A DNA stretch of 64,000 nucleotides from Imbricaverruca yamaguchii (lineage: Eukaryota > Arthropoda > Thecostraca > Neoverrucidae), in NCBI GenBank assembly GCA_034440575.1, contig JAOTOL010000975.1, positions 124,001 through 188,000 of the forward strand, read 5' to 3'. This document shows positions 1 through 11,922 of the stretch, piece by piece. The position numbers and the translations under genes are program-made. The notes under the pieces were generated by a model. That model searched no databases. It was given only the letters and a program-made list of their open reading frames with translations, and was not told the DNA's origin. Positions within the stretch are counted from its first letter, which is position 1. Each line of letters opens with the position of its first letter.

Positions 1-1
1 C

Positions 2-469
2 TGCTGCGACCTGCGCGAGCCCCCGCCGCCTGATCTGCGCCCGCAGGCGGCACCGACCGGACAGCCGCTGACCGCCGGCCGCTGTCGTGAGCTGTGCGAG
101 CCCCCGCCGCCTGATCTGCGCCCGCAGGCGGCACCGACCGGACAGCCGCTGACCGCCGGCCGCTGTCGTGAGCTGTGCGAGCCCCCGCCGCCTGATCTGC
201 GCCCGCAGGCGGCACCGACCGGACAGCCGCCGACTGCCGGCCGCTGTCGTGACCTGTGCGAGCCCCCGCCGCCCGACCTCCGCCAGCTCGGGGTGGCCGG
301 GTTGGCGGCGATACGTCGTGAGCAGTCACGTCGCGACGCCATGCCTCGCAACGACGCCGGTCGGACGGATGATGCTCTGAAAGCGCTGTGCTCGCGCGGA
401 ACGATGGTCCTGCCGAACAGACTTGGGTCCCAACCGGACCAGGGCGTCATCCGCATCGATATTCACTGA
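2..469 (+). CDS. 3' end of an unidentified gene with an 81-bp coding repeat (partial)
   Basis: One frame stays open from base 2 to a TGA at 467-469, giving 155 residues with no start inside the window, so this would be the last exon or part of one. The first 95 residues are nearly four copies of a 27-residue unit around CEPPPPDLRPQAAP, with the spacer TGQPLTAGRCREL. The final 60 residues are unique and end VIRIDIH. The DNA unit of 81 bp is a multiple of three, and copies 1-3 are almost identical, which fits length change under a coding constraint. The base composition (GC-rich, CGG and GCC codons) resembles the certain exons of FIGNL1 and HAUS1. I recognise no domain. It could instead be a non-coding GC-rich minisatellite that happens to be open, because 156 codons without a stop is not rare at this GC content. 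The 5' boundary is unknown. Confidence 0.4.
   Translation, partial: CCDLREPPPPDLRPQAAPTGQPLTAGRCRELCEPPPPDLRPQAAPTGQPLTAGRCRELCEPPPPDLRPQAAPTGQPPTAGRCRDLCEPPPPDLRQLGVAGLAAIRREQSRRDAMPRNDAGRTDDALKALCSRGTMVLPNRLGSQPDQGVIRIDIH
15..290. repeat. 81-bp tandem repeat, about 3.5 copies
   Basis: Unit starts are seen at 15, 96, 177 and 258. The first three copies are nearly identical and the fourth is diverged and cut short. The unit keeps frame +2 open throughout. Confidence 0.85.
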
Positions 470-1129
470 GACGGCCACCCACACGTTCATTATTGACCGG
501 CCGCGGTGCGAAACCAGGTCGCGAAGCGTGACCCTATGAATATACTATTCAGCTGCGGCTCGGACCTGAACGAGATGTGAAATATACAGTACGTCCGCTG
601 TTGAGGAGGCGTATTCCATCTCGACCACAAAAATATAGGCGGTGTGTTTGAGGAAGCGGCAGGCAGGACAACGCATGGTTGTAGCTCAAGGATGCAACTC
701 ATGGCACTGAGTTGATGTTCTCTGTCAGTGTACTTCGCCTTCGGAAATAAATCTGATCTCGTGTGTTGTATATTCGTCAATCGCATTTTCGCAACAATCG
801 CATCGATGTTATGACCGCCGCGCATTGTTTCTAGATGTGCTGTTCTGTTGTGAATTTTTTAGCGCTGCGCCATTAAATTTGGCACAGTGCCAAATTAAAG
901 ATTCATATAGTTTTATGAACCTGTCAGTAATACGCAAATGTATTCTCCACGTACTCAGTGGCATGGCATACTGTCATGTATGTTGCATGTGCGCACACAT
1001 CATACACATATTGACATACCAGGTGTTTTTCTGTCAGAGGAAGATGGAGAAAAAGACAGCAACAGACAGAGAAACAGAGACGGATACCGATCCCGATGCC
1101 GATACAGATCCAGATGCAGAAACAGAGAC
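470..1129. other. No gene recognised
   Basis: Unique sequence of moderate GC. The short open frames on both strands show no domain and no codon bias. From about 1070 it grades into the hexanucleotide repeat through diverged copies. Confidence 0.5.
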
Positions 1130-1555
<426 letters not shown>

Positions 1556-2397
1556 GTAATTATCTGAGGTGACCTGTGTCCACGATATTCAGGTGTATGT
1601 CGTCGACATATCCAATATGTGTATGTGGTGGATACATGAAACTGTCCAAAACATTGTTTTCAGTACTGCACGTGTAAACATTAGCGAGAAGTGGTCACAG
1701 TGGGGACCCCATTGCTATGTCCTCTTTCTGGTGATACAGTTTACCATTTGTAACGCGGAATGGCGGTTCAGTTGCGCAAGCCAAAAGTAGCTTCTCTGTA
1801 ATGGACCTAGACAGTGATAGCGGCGGTGGGAATGAGTCACTGATACTGTACACTGAATCAATGATAATTCTGATGGTGCCTGACAGACAAGTTGGTAAAT
1901 AGGCTTTCAGCATCTATGGGCGCTAGCATTCTCACAGGCTTATTAACTCGAAGTATGTCTGCGAAATAATCGACAGACTTAATGCTATGCTTACCGGGCA
2001 AGTATGGCGGGACGAGTTGATATGACCTCTTGGTTAACTAGTACGCCGGAGATGGAATGTGGGAGATGATTGGCCGAAGTGGGTTTCCACGTTTGTGGGT
2101 TCTTGCATTTCAATTTGATTACCCCGGCGCGTATTCACCAGCCACTTTATGAAATGTGCTCATCCAATTACTGTATTTGCATCTCAATTACTCAGTTCAC
2201 TTTCGCTTGTGGGAGTCGGAAGTGTCCGTTTTGATTTAAATTTGATTCAAATTTCGTCCGGTCTGGGAGTATGTCGTTCATCCTCCTCAGATAGTTTGTT
2301 TTGACCAAAATGACATACGTTGCTAACTGTTCTGTTTCCGATTGACTGTGTTTTCATGTTCCTTTAACTCTTTTGTTGCGTCTTGAAGATGTTGTTG
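1556..2397. other. No gene recognised
   Basis: Unique AT-moderate sequence. Nothing with coding character, no tandem repeat and no recognisable mobile element. Confidence 0.5.
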
Positions 2398-3202
2398 CCC
2401 GTCCCGTCTCGGGGGGTCTTCAACTGCCCCCTCAGGTTTTTCGCAGATAGTGGACGAACGGCGCGCGGAAGCGCGCCCAAATTTGGCATACCCTTTCCCA
2501 CATCAATTTGACATGCTGATTCAAAATTTTAGGTCAGGTCGTCTAGGGTCAACGAGTTAGTCAAGGTCAAGTGAGGTCACCTTCAAAAACGTTCAGCCAG
2601 TCTTCACGCTTTAACTGATACAGATATTTTAATGAAACTTTCAGCGTTTGCTTATCTTTACGGATGCAACAAAACGTACGAGTTAAAATTTAATTTTTTT
2701 CGTTTTTGACCACATACAAATTTTGCGTATTTGCCATATTGCAGTTCAAATACACGATTCTGGCTAAAATAAGCATTTCTTATTAGGGAACGTTGACTTC
2801 CAACAACGTTTCTCGGTCCGCTCTACCCATTGGGAAAGGAAAATTAAAGAAAACTTGAAAACTAAAAATTTTGAAATTAAAAAAGTTTTGTGGGAAAAAA
2901 AAGTATAGCCCTGGTCGACTTCGCTGTCCTTTTCTCATTCCAAATTTTGTCTTCACATATCCCCAAAATTAACTCCCCAGAGTAAAAAACATAATGTAAG
3001 TCGTGAAAAGTCGTGAAAATCTAGCCCCCCTGGTGACGTCACTTTGGGGAATTTTTTTTGGGAGTGGACCCGGACCCTACTCGTCGAGTGCTTTCCGATG
3101 ACACCTCTTTCGTTTTCGTGCGATGCTTAGTTTGGATTTTAGAGTGGGTCTTCAACTCCCCCCAGACGGGGTGTGAGGATTTGACCGGAAAGACGGCGCG
3201 GG
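2398..3202. mobile_element. TTAA-associated non-autonomous element, copy 1
   Basis: About 805 bp, matching 60311-61149 along its full length. It begins CCCGTCCCGTCTCGGGG and ends GGCGCGGG followed by TTAA, so the termini are short inverted CCCG/CGGG ends with TTAA flanking the 3' side. The 5' TTAA seen in the other full copy is not kept here. There is no convincing coding capacity; the two open frames of 90-100 codons near 3040-3340 are not preserved in the other copy. TTAA targets are typical of piggyBac-type elements, so a piggyBac-mobilised MITE is the likeliest reading. Confidence 0.6.
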
Positions 3203-3393
3203 TTAAAGCTAAGATCTTACTTGTGCTACCTCCGAGCTTGGAGACTTCAACCACCAGCCCGTCATTGGAGCTTGGGCTCACATTTGCTGTTTTCTTTTTG
3301 TGGACTAAGGTTATCTTGGTATAGTCGTTGAACGTCTGCATCTTGTGCTAGGTTGCACGACGCCTGTGCCATGCACTAATATATTCCCTGATT

Positions 3394-3750
3394 ATTATTT
3401 TTTATTTATTTAAATGAATTTAATCCGAATCGTTGCTGGGGTGGCTTGAGGAACCAGGGTTCTATTGCTAAGCAGAGCTTGTTGTGTGAACCCTGGCCCC
3501 ACCACCGGATCCATGAACTCCAGTTCAACGGCAGAATTTAGACCGAAAGTTTAACGTGCCGCCAATGCACCGACACGGCCGCCCGGTAGCTCGTCCCCGG
3601 CCTTATCGGGCCAGCTGCCAACTGACACTCCTGGCCGGGGGCTAAATGCGAGCGCGCGAAGCGACTCAACACTGTGTTGCCAGTACAGGGGAGACCAGTG
3701 CAGGCCAGCGCTCTAACCAACTGAGCTACCGGGGCGGCAAATTATGGTAT
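3394..3750 (-). mobile_element. tRNA-derived SINE, about 357 bp, with target duplications
   Basis: Read on the minus strand it starts near 3738 with a tRNA-like head (GCCCCGGTAGCTCAGTTGG, a good box A), has a unique body containing GGTTCCTCAAGCCACCCC, and ends in an A/T-rich TAAATAAATAAAAAATAAT tail. The flanks 3379-3393 and 3751-3765 form a 15-bp target duplication, ATATxTTCCCTGATT with one mismatch. I call it a SINE, not a tRNA gene, because no anticodon/T-arm structure follows the D-arm. A decayed relative of its 3' body lies at 58140-58262. Confidence 0.85.
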
Positions 3751-3765
3751 ATATGTTCCCTGATT

Positions 3766-4542
3766 GTAGTCACAACAGTTCTTTGACGTATAGTCAGCAA
3801 CAATGAGTCAGAGAACATGGGCCTTGCATCCTTTGGAATACCTATGTTTGTCCAGATGAAGTAAGATTTGGTTGATAAGAGTAGCGGAAGGTATATACAT
3901 GGCGTACACATGCAATAAAACTGGTATAGTAATTTAGGGTAAATTTTTGCCCCCGTTACCATAATAATGCTTCAAATGCATACAAATCAACTGCAAAAGG
4001 CATGTCAAACAAAACAATTAGATGGCGAGATATGTGGAATGAATATGCTGCTAGCGTTTTGCAGCTTTTCTGCATTGCAATCTTTATGACCAGGAAATGC
4101 CATAATATCTGCGCTATAAAATGCATACCCAGCGCTGAGATCTGCACGACGGGTATTTCGTTCTGCCTGGGAGCCCTGCTCGCTTCTGCTCTCTGTCATT
4201 TCATAAAACCTACCGAATTGGTTCAGGAACCATCCAATAAATCAACTTCCGCAAGTACGCCTTGAACTGTTCACTTCTAAGAGCAAAACAATAAAAAACA
4301 TGCTTCTAATGCTGTTGACGACAAAACAAAATCAGCATCGCCGCCTATATACACATCCCATGCGTTACAGATCCACAGATGGGATTAGCCCCTTACCCGT
4401 CACTTCCTTGGAGCAGACATTCCCTCCACGATGTTTCCCGGGCCATGCGAACCCACTTCGTCAATGTCTCGTACCGTCCACTTCCGCCCACAGCACAACA
4501 CCGCCACCCCCACGGGGTCAACCCGACCACATACAGACTCAC
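3766..4542. other. No gene recognised
   Basis: Unique AT-rich sequence up to about 4390, then GC-richer DNA that runs into the candidate exon at 4543. Overlapping short open frames on both strands show no domains. Confidence 0.4.
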
Positions 4543-4674
4543 CTTCTGAAATCCCTGGCTGGGGAAGTTGACCTGACTGGCGCAGGTGGTCATCCACGGC
4601 TCGGAGAACGCTCCGCCGCCCTCGGTCGCCGTGTCCGCTCCCATCGTGACCGTCCAGGGGACAATCGAGTGGCA
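4543..4674 (-). CDS. Possible single exon, unidentified
   Basis: On the minus strand a 132-bp block (exactly 44 codons, phase 0) lies between an AG at 4675-4676 and a strong donor, CAGAAG/GTGAGTCTG, at 4542. It reads CHSIVPWTVTMGADTATEGG, then a segment ending FPSQGFQK. The composition matches the coding exons of the window. No domain is recognised, the acceptor lacks a clear polypyrimidine tract, and no neighbouring exon was found. It may be a piece of a gene whose other exons lie outside the window, or a chance open block. Confidence 0.25.
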
Positions 4675-5036
4675 CTAGGTCACCGCCTCCCTGGGTGACG
4701 CTGGTGAGTGGCACTGAGGCCTTAGAAGCGCCGGCGGCGGCCGCCGTCGCTGCGGTCCGCGGGTCGGCGGTCGCCCGGCGACCTGCAAACAATCACACAC
4801 CGTGGCGACCGTCGGTGGTGGGTCGCCACACCGCCCCTGTGGGCACAGCGACGCCGGTGATCGAGCCAGCCACGGTCAGACCCCCCCCCCCTCCACCGCG
4901 CTGAACGGATGGCCTGGGGACAAGCATTCAGACCGCGGATCCACACACATCCACGTGTGGTGTGTGCATGTGGCGTGTGCATGTGGCGGGATAACTGCGC
5001 CACACGCACACGCCCCCACAGAATAATACACACCGA
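4675..5036. other. GC-rich, CpG-dense block
   Basis: Dense CpG and GCC/CGG tracts between the candidate exon and the dinucleotide repeats. No repeat unit and no supported coding region. Confidence 0.4.
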
Positions 5037-5055
5037 TACATACACACACACACAC

Positions 5056-5124
<69 letters not shown>

Positions 5125-5182
5125 TATATATATATATATAGATATATATATATATATGTGTGTGTGTGTATATAAATATATA
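5037..5182. repeat. (CA)n(TA)n(TG)n compound microsatellite
   Basis: A short CA tract, about 100 bp of alternating TA with two GATA interruptions, then a TG tract. The open frames over it are artefacts. Confidence 0.97.
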
Positions 5183-6648
5183 TCCTGGGACATTTAGGAA
5201 GGTTTTCACGTATGCATACATCGCTATAGACGACTACGTTGTCTGAGTTTGTCTTTTTTCCACATTTTCTACTTTCCCAACGACTACGTTCTTCATTAGA
5301 GATATTATTGCAGAAGATTACCGAAAGATACCATCGTAAATCATTAACTAGTGATACATTGTAAAAAATGATTAGCACTTTTGCTGCTAATCGCATGCTA
5401 AATGGCTCTTTCCGCCCACGCTGTTCGCTAAGGATGCTAGTAACAAGCACCATTCAAGCAATAACAAGCACCATATGTACTATTCGTCTGGGAAGGGGCT
5501 AATTCTAGCCTGCAGATGCTAGACTGCAAGAATGAGGATGTTTGGTCCTAGCAGCCATGGGTGCTATGTCAAGCAGTCCAGAATAATTCAACTGCTTATA
5601 TCTAGCACTATTACAGTTCGCTTTTTTTGGCGCGAATTTCAACGCTCTATGGCTGCTCACAGTTAGCACCTAGGTAGCTAAAATGAGCAACGTGGACAAA
5701 TGGCGGGATCATTAGCACTTTAGCGCTGCTTAACGAAACAACTGCGAACTTTCAGCAATTTTGCTTTGGGATACGATGGCGTGAGGATCGGTGCAGTCGC
5801 TCGGCAAGATTTCAATGAAAAAGAGAAACATCTCTGGGATCAAGAGAACCACTGAATCCAGTCCCAAGTCAGTCATAGTCTGAACAAGGTGGGTGTGTCT
5901 TCATATCAAATGTATTTCCATATGGTATCTAGCTAATTATGTCAGCATCGTGCCAACCTCGCTGCATACACCCCTGAAATATGTGCGCTCTATGACTCAC
6001 GCAGCTGATGCACCCTCAAGCTACAATAACCAATATACCTGAGCTTGACAACATATAATACTTGGCAAACTTAGCAAGGCATATGTGGTATTGCTCTTGG
6101 CCAAACAAACTTCATTATTATTTTATGGCATCATTATTCAGCCGAACGATTATATGGACGATGAAAAGCTTAGTGGGCTATGCCAGTTGCAGCATATTTT
6201 GCGGACCTGAAAATTCATTTCTGAGACGATGTTTTGGGCGGTGTATTGTGCCGCTCATAATTTATGGTAAATTTGTCTTAAAAGATGTTTTTTTGGGGAG
6301 GATTTTTTTTTAAAATAATAATTTTTGTCCTAATTCGTACCGAAAATAAATGGTCCCATCATTTTAGTCGCCTTCATAACCATGGTATCCTGAGAAGAAG
6401 TAAAGTCCAAAGAATTAAAAAGCACTTTTTAACACAATAATACCGAATTAATAACCTGAAAAAATTAGAACTTATATTAGTACTATCTATTGTTGCTACC
6501 AGATAGTGGTATAGGCCTACCCTAGATGGGCAACCATAGCTCTTTATAAATTTTGACACGTTATGGCTTGATGACATCATTATGGATTTAACTGGTTTAT
6601 TTCAAATTATGTAGCCATTGGATCAGCTCTTTACATCACCATTTGTTC
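5183..6648. other. No gene recognised
   Basis: About 1.45 kb of unique AT-rich sequence. No open frame with coding character, no tandem array and no mobile-element signature on either strand. Confidence 0.5.
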
Positions 6649-7150
6649 ATGGCATAAAGACATAAAGACATGACAGCTAAAAGCATAAAGCATGAAGCAT
6701 AAAGCATAAAGACAAGACATAAGACTATGAGCCACAAGGATCCTTCCTGGTTGCACTCTGTACACTGAACCAGTTGCCCACCAAATCCGTCGATCAGCCA
6801 TCCCTGGAATACTGAAAAGCAAGCCCTCTATTCTTATAATGATTGTCTATGCTGTTTTTAAAGATGTTTAATGCGCTGCTACTGACAATGGTTTCTGGCA
6901 GCTGGTTCCAGTGTTCTGAAACCCTGTTGGTGAAGAAAGACTGTCTTAACTTTGTCCTACTGTGGTTAACTTTAATTTTGAATTGATGACCTCTAATTGC
7001 ATCATTTCTGTTAAATTCAAACATCTCCCCAAGATATCCCTTCTCCAGACCATAGACAAGTTTAAAGACCTCAATGAGATCTTCTCTCAGCCTTCTATAT
7101 CTAAGTGAAAACATACTAAATTTTCTCACTCTTTCATCGTATGCCTGGCG
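6649..7150 (-). mobile_element. CR1-like LINE, 5'-truncated copy B
   Basis: The minus strand encodes the last 110 or so residues of the ORF2 C-terminal region (FSLRYRRLREDLIEVFKLVY, later NQLPETIVSSSALNIFKNS), about 85-90% identical to copy A just upstream. It ends in a degenerate run of TTTATGTC/TTTATGCT octamers at 6649-6720, the tail shared by the family. There is no reverse transcriptase core, so it is a dead-on-arrival insertion. Confidence 0.85.
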
Positions 7151-7249
7151 CTGTGCCATGGAAGACTGAATTGGGATAAATGTAGAGCTGGCATAGCAAA
7201 TGAAAGACATTGTCTGGGTTAGGGTGGGTTGGTTTATTTGGTATTATTG

Positions 7250-9590
7250 TGATAAAGACATAAAAACATAAAAGGTTAGTGCAATTATGAGGCACAAGGG
7301 CCCTTCTTGGTTGCACTCTGTACACTGAACCAGTTGCCCACCAAATCTGTCAATCAGCCCTCCCTGTAATACTGAAAAGCAAGCCCTCTATTCTTATAAT
7401 GATTGTCTATGCTGTTTTTAAAGATGTTCAATCTGCTGCTACTGACAATGTTTTCTGGTAGCTGGCTCCAGTGTTCTACTACCCTGTTGGTAAAGAAAGT
7501 CTGCCTTAACCTTGTTCTGCTGTGGTTAACTTTAATTTTGAATTTATGACCTCTAATTGCATCATTTCTGTTACATTCAAACATTTCCCCAAGATATACC
7601 CTCTCCAGACCATGAACATATTTAAAGACCTCGATGAGATCTCCTCTCAGCCTTCTATATCTAAGTGAAAACCTATTGAATTTCTTCAATCTTTCCTCAT
7701 ATGCCAGGTTGCTTATGCCATTAATCATTTTTGTAGCCCTCTTTTGTACTCCCTCTAAAAGCCAATAATCTTTTTCATAGCTAGGAGACCAAGCTTGGAT
7801 GCAGTATTCCAAATGTGGCCTGACATATGCACAGTAAAGCTTCCTGATTACTTCCTCACTTCTGTATGATACATTCCTATTTATTGCCCCGAGCATTCTC
7901 AGTGCCTTCTTCCTGACTTTCTTGGTCTGTTCTGGTGCCCCCAATTTTGTGTTTAGAACAACACCTAAATCCTTCTCCTGTTGAGTCACTGAAAGCACTT
8001 GGCCACCCATCCTGTATGGAGCCTTCATATGCTGCTTACCTACATGCATGATTTTGCACTTATCAAAATTAAATTTCATTTGCCATTCTTCGGACCACTT
8101 CACAAGTTCGTCTAAGACCTTTTGCAGCGAGATATGCTCATCTTGACCTGTTATTGCCCTAAAGACCTTCAAATCATCCGCAAATTTCAAAACTTTACTG
8201 CTTAGGCCACTTTTAATGTTATTTACAAATATAATGAACAGTAGTGGCCCCAGTACTGACCCCTGGGGGACTCCACTAAGAACATTTTGCTATGATGACT
8301 TTGTACCATTTAGCATCACTCTTTGCTGTCTATCTAAAAGCCACAACTCTATCCATTTTAAGATGCTACCTGCAATACCATGGGCATGACGCAGTATCAT
8401 TAACCGTTTATGGGGTACCTTGTCAAAGGCCTTACTAAAGTCAAGATATGCCACATCAACCTGATTTCCCTGATCAAATTGTTCTGTGACGAAGTTCAAA
8501 AAGTCCAAGAGATTTGTGAGACACGACCGTCCTTTCCTAAACCAATGTTGAGTATCGTGAATCAATCTGTTTCCTTCCAGATAACTAACTATTCTATCCT
8601 TGATAATTGATTCGAGTACCTTGCAGAATAGGGATGTGAGACTTATTGGCCTATAGTTTTCAACTTTCCCTCTTTCTCCTTTCTTGAAAATAGGAACTAC
8701 ATTTGCCCTTTTCCAATCGGTTGGAATTTCATTTTGTGAAACTGATCTACAAAATATGATACTAAGTGGAAATGCCAGTTCCTTTTCAGCTTCCCGCAAT
8801 ATCCTAGCATAAATTTCATCAGGTCCTGCTGCCTTGTTTGGCTTTGTGTTCCTGATATGATTGTAAATAACATTACTATCAATGAAATCAACATCATTTA
8901 TCAGATCACATCTCACTAAACTATGGTGTACGGTCGGCAGATTGGTCATATCTTCCAATGCAAACACTGATTTAACTGCTTGCTCAGCTCCTCAACCATC
9001 TCACAATCCTCACCCAATGTAGTCCCATTTGCTTCCAGTGGACCAATTGTGCTAGAAACTTTTCTCAGCTTGTAGAAACTAAAGAACTTTTTACTGTCCC
9101 CATTACAGTTCCTAGCTAAATCCAGTTCTTTCGCTCGCTTTGCTGCTCTGGTTTTTTGCTTCACAGTGTCTCTAGCTTTTCGATACGCCTTTAGATTAAC
9201 GACATTTGAAGCTTCTTTAAACACTCTAAATGCAGTTTTCTTAGCCTTCATTGCTTTTATCACGTCTGGTGTAAGCCATGCTGGCTTTCCTACCCTTCTT
9301 TTGCGTCTTTGCTTTTGGGGGACATGTCTAATCTGAGTTTCCTTCAAGTAAGATTTGAACTTTTCCCACATTTCACAGGCATTTAAATTGGAGAATTCTT
9401 CTTCCCATCTGATGACACTTAAAGCCGATCTCATGCCGTCAAAGTCTGCTCTGTTGAAATTTGGAACCTTTACCAAATTATCCTTGATAATTTCCCCTAC
9501 ATGTGCCTTGAATCTAACTATGTTATGGTCACTTTTTCCCAGAGTTTCGCCTACAGTCAAGTTTTGAACCAAGTCACTTAAAGTGCTGAG
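7250..9590 (-). mobile_element. CR1-like non-LTR retrotransposon, 5'-truncated copy A
   Basis: The minus strand carries the 3' two thirds of a CR1/L2-clade ORF2. In order: the end of the endonuclease (GKSDHNIVRF, with the SDH motif) near 9530; the linker; the reverse transcriptase from about 8900 (NYRPISLTSLFCKVLESI, AYLDFSKAFDKVPH, GVPQGSVLGPLLF, FADDL at the catalytic site where most families have YADD); and the C-terminal region ending FQYYREG at 7354. An in-frame TAG lies at 8290-8292 just before GVPQGS, and a frameshift is needed near 8950, so the copy is inactive. It stops abruptly near 9590 and ends 3' in TTTATGTx repeats at 7250-7275. Confidence 0.93.
7354..9572 (-). pseudogene. Broken ORF2 (endonuclease end plus reverse transcriptase) of CR1-like LINE
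   Basis: This is the coding part of copy A. Three open segments (8946-9572, 8290-8967 and 7354-8190) together read as one ORF2 missing its N-terminal endonuclease core. The first and second segments are in different frames and overlap near 8950, so one indel is needed. The second and third are in the same frame and are separated only by the TAG at 8290-8292. The RT fingers and palm motifs are otherwise intact, including AFDKVPH and FADD, which shows that the copy is not very old. A functional ORF2 would catalyse target-primed reverse transcription in the nucleus. Confidence 0.9.
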
Positions 9591-10170
9591 ACGCAGTGCT
9601 GGTGACCGCTGATGAGGAAATCAACCTTGTCATGCTACTGTGCCATCTATTGGATCAGAATATTACTCATTCCTTGTTGAACCTGCGATTCACTGCGAAG
9701 TTCAACGCGCTTTTGTACTACGTGCAACAGTGCAACGTATGCATCAACGATCATGTGTCGGTGTCCCAGAAAGTGCTAAAGTTCAGGCAGTAAAAGACTT
9801 AATGGTTTGTGGTGCACCGGATTGAATAGTGGGCCGGATGGAAAGAAATCATCGTGGTGAGTTTTGTTGTTTTAATTACTTTTTATATCGGCCGATTTGG
9901 ATATTCGCTTCAATAAATTGCTTCCACCGAAGTCGCTGGTTTCACTGCGGAGTGTTTCGACGGAGTGAAGCTTTATCCGATATGCACAATATAGGGGGAT
10001 ACAAACAGGTACACGATAGATGATGCTGAACAGTAGTCCACCTGCAGTCTGTACCATACCAGAAGTCAAAGTCTGCACTGGTCTGTACCAGGTTCGCAGT
10101 CTGAACTACCGCACTAATGAAGCCTGAGGCTAAATTTGTATAGAACTAGGTGTAGACAAACTTGGAACCG
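9591..10170. other. No gene recognised
   Basis: Unique sequence between the LINE and a microsatellite. Open frames are under 70 codons and have no similarity I recognise. Confidence 0.5.
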
Positions 10171-10179
10171 TCACCCACA

Positions 10180-10242
<63 letters not shown>

Positions 10243-10273
10243 ACACACACATACACACACACACACACACATA

Positions 10274-10325
<52 letters not shown>
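10171..10325. repeat. (CA)n(TA)n compound microsatellite
   Basis: About 100 bp of CA/ACAC repeats followed by about 50 bp of TA. Confidence 0.97.
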
Positions 10326-10327
<2 letters not shown>

Positions 10328-11039
10328 CTTTGCATTGCTATTTGTTTACGAATGCATTAAAAGGTTATATCGCCTGTAAACATCGCCTGTTCGCTATAAT
10401 CTTTCAAATCCGTATCAGAAGCCAATGTGCAGCAAAAGAACTCATCGGTCCGGTAGGGGCTGCGAGAGGGTGGGTACCCATTGGCTGGCGGCGGTGGACA
10501 GTGGTGCCGGTCTGGTGGCGTAGCGCGGCCGTATCGACCAGCCGCCGGCGCCCGCACACTCATCGATTGGTGTCGACACGCGGCCGACGGGCCGACCGGC
10601 GCCGCCGCCGACCACAGCTGAGTCGTCGGCCGGCCGCCGCTCACGTGACACGGGGTGGCCGACTGACCCCGACCCCAGCGTGGTCCCAGGCTCCGACCGT
10701 GGCCGACACAGACTGGAGTGTGGTCGTCGGTGACTGGATGCCGACCTGGGCAGAGGTTTTTCGTCCGGCCGACTCGACCGTCGTCGTGAGGCGAAGCGTC
10801 CGCGGCGACAGTGCCAAGCCTGTGGATCGTGAGTGTTCCCGACCCAAGGGACGGTTGGGCTGCCAAACCTCAAAAGGAACTTGGAAGGGTAAGCTAGCCG
10901 TGCTGGCGTGGAATTGAGTCTGTCAAGCCGCATAGACGAGCCCTTGACAAATTGGTCTCCAGAGACCGCAGAGCAGTGCAGGGCGACTACAGTAGGCCTG
11001 CCAAGCCCGCAGGACAGTAAGCCTGACAATCCTGTGAGG
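10326..11039. other. GC-rich block upstream of the 11368 gene
   Basis: From about 10440 to 10900 the sequence is CpG-dense and contains overlapping open frames on both strands, none with a recognisable domain. Given its position it could be promoter or 5' UTR sequence of the plus-strand gene that starts at 11368; I see no TATA box or other decisive element. From 10900 it grades into diverged copies of the 16-bp repeat. Confidence 0.3.
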
Positions 11040-11335
11040 CTAGTCTGTCGAGCCTGAGATGCAGTCAGCCTGAGGTACAGTCAGCCCGAAGTGCAGTCAG
11101 TTTGTGGTACAATCAGCCTGAGATGCAGTCAGCCTGAGGTGCAGTCAGCCTGAGGTGCAGTCAGCCCGAGGTGCAGTCAGCCTGAGGTGCAGTCAGCCTG
11201 AGGTGCAGTCAGCCCGAGGTGCAGTCAGCCTGAGGTGCAGTCAGCCCGAGGTGCAGTCAGCCCGAGGGGCAGTCAGCCCGAGGTGCAGTCAGCCTGAGGT
11301 GCAGTCAGTCTGAGGTGCAGTCAGCCCGTGCCGGT
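11040..11335. repeat. 16-bp minisatellite just 5' of a start codon
   Basis: About 18 copies of TGAGGTGCAGTCAGCC (with CCCGAGG and CTGAGAT variants). It ends about 35 bp before the ATG at 11368. Confidence 0.93.
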
Positions 11336-11367
11336 GTCCCGTCCGGCAGCGGCAGACAGCAGCCGCC

Positions 11368-11922
11368 ATGAACACTGAGGGGCCTCGCATCAGCGTCAAC
11401 GGCTCGGTGGCGGGCCGCTCGCCGAGCCGCGACTCGCTGCGCACCGACACCAGCCTGGCGTCGACGCTCACGTGCGAGGCAGCGCGACTGGGGCTGCGTG
11501 CCGGCGGCGAGTCGCGCGGCGCGTCGCCGGCGCCGGGCGCCCGGCTGCGCGTGCCGGCCGCCGTCGGTCGGCCGCTCTCGGCCGACGGCTGGTGCGAGGA
11601 CGAGGCCGACCTGCTGCGCTCGTGCGGCCTGCTCAGCCACATGCTGGGCATGTCCAAGAGCTTCAGCACTGGCGACATCTCACGGCTGCACGACGAAGCT
11701 GAGCCGGCACGCCGCTCCGCCAGCCAGGCGGCGCTGCCGGGCGCGCGCGCCGAGCTGGCCCACGCGCGGCTCGACCAGGCCAGCCGGTCGTGCAGCACGT
11801 GGGTAGCCTGCGGCGACCTGGCGTCCACGTCTCAGCTGCCGTCGCCGCAGGGTCGCCAGCAGGCGCCGGCCGGGCAGTCGCCGTTCTCGCCCGCAGACCT
11901 CATCAGGGCCGTCAACAAAAAG
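11368..11922 (+). CDS. First coding exon of a conserved-looking gene of unknown function
   Basis: ATG in a good context (GCAGCCGCCATGA) opens 185 codons that end at AACAAAAAG/GTACGC, a phase-0 donor. The product begins MNTEGPRISVNGSVAGRSPS. It is Ser/Ala/Arg-rich and probably disordered, with short sequence-like islands such as LLSHMLGMSKSFSTGDISRL and SPFSPADLIRAVNKK at the end. The last island reads straight into the exon at 20413 (VRQNYIRRRL) in the same phase. No membrane segment or signal peptide is visible. I do not recognise the family; the strongly patterned basic C-terminal part suggests a scaffold or cytoskeletal adaptor, but that is only an impression. It lies head-on toward FIGNL1. 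Confidence 0.6.

Noticed and set aside
3039..3341. Overlapping frames of 88 and 100 codons
   Set aside because: They span the end of the TTAA element and are not kept in its sister copy.
3394..3750. tRNA gene on the minus strand
   Set aside because: Only the 5' half looks like a tRNA; it is followed by a SINE body, an A/T-rich tail and target duplications.
4722..5453. 243-codon Tyr/Ile-repeat frame
   Set aside because: Mostly the TA/CA microsatellite.
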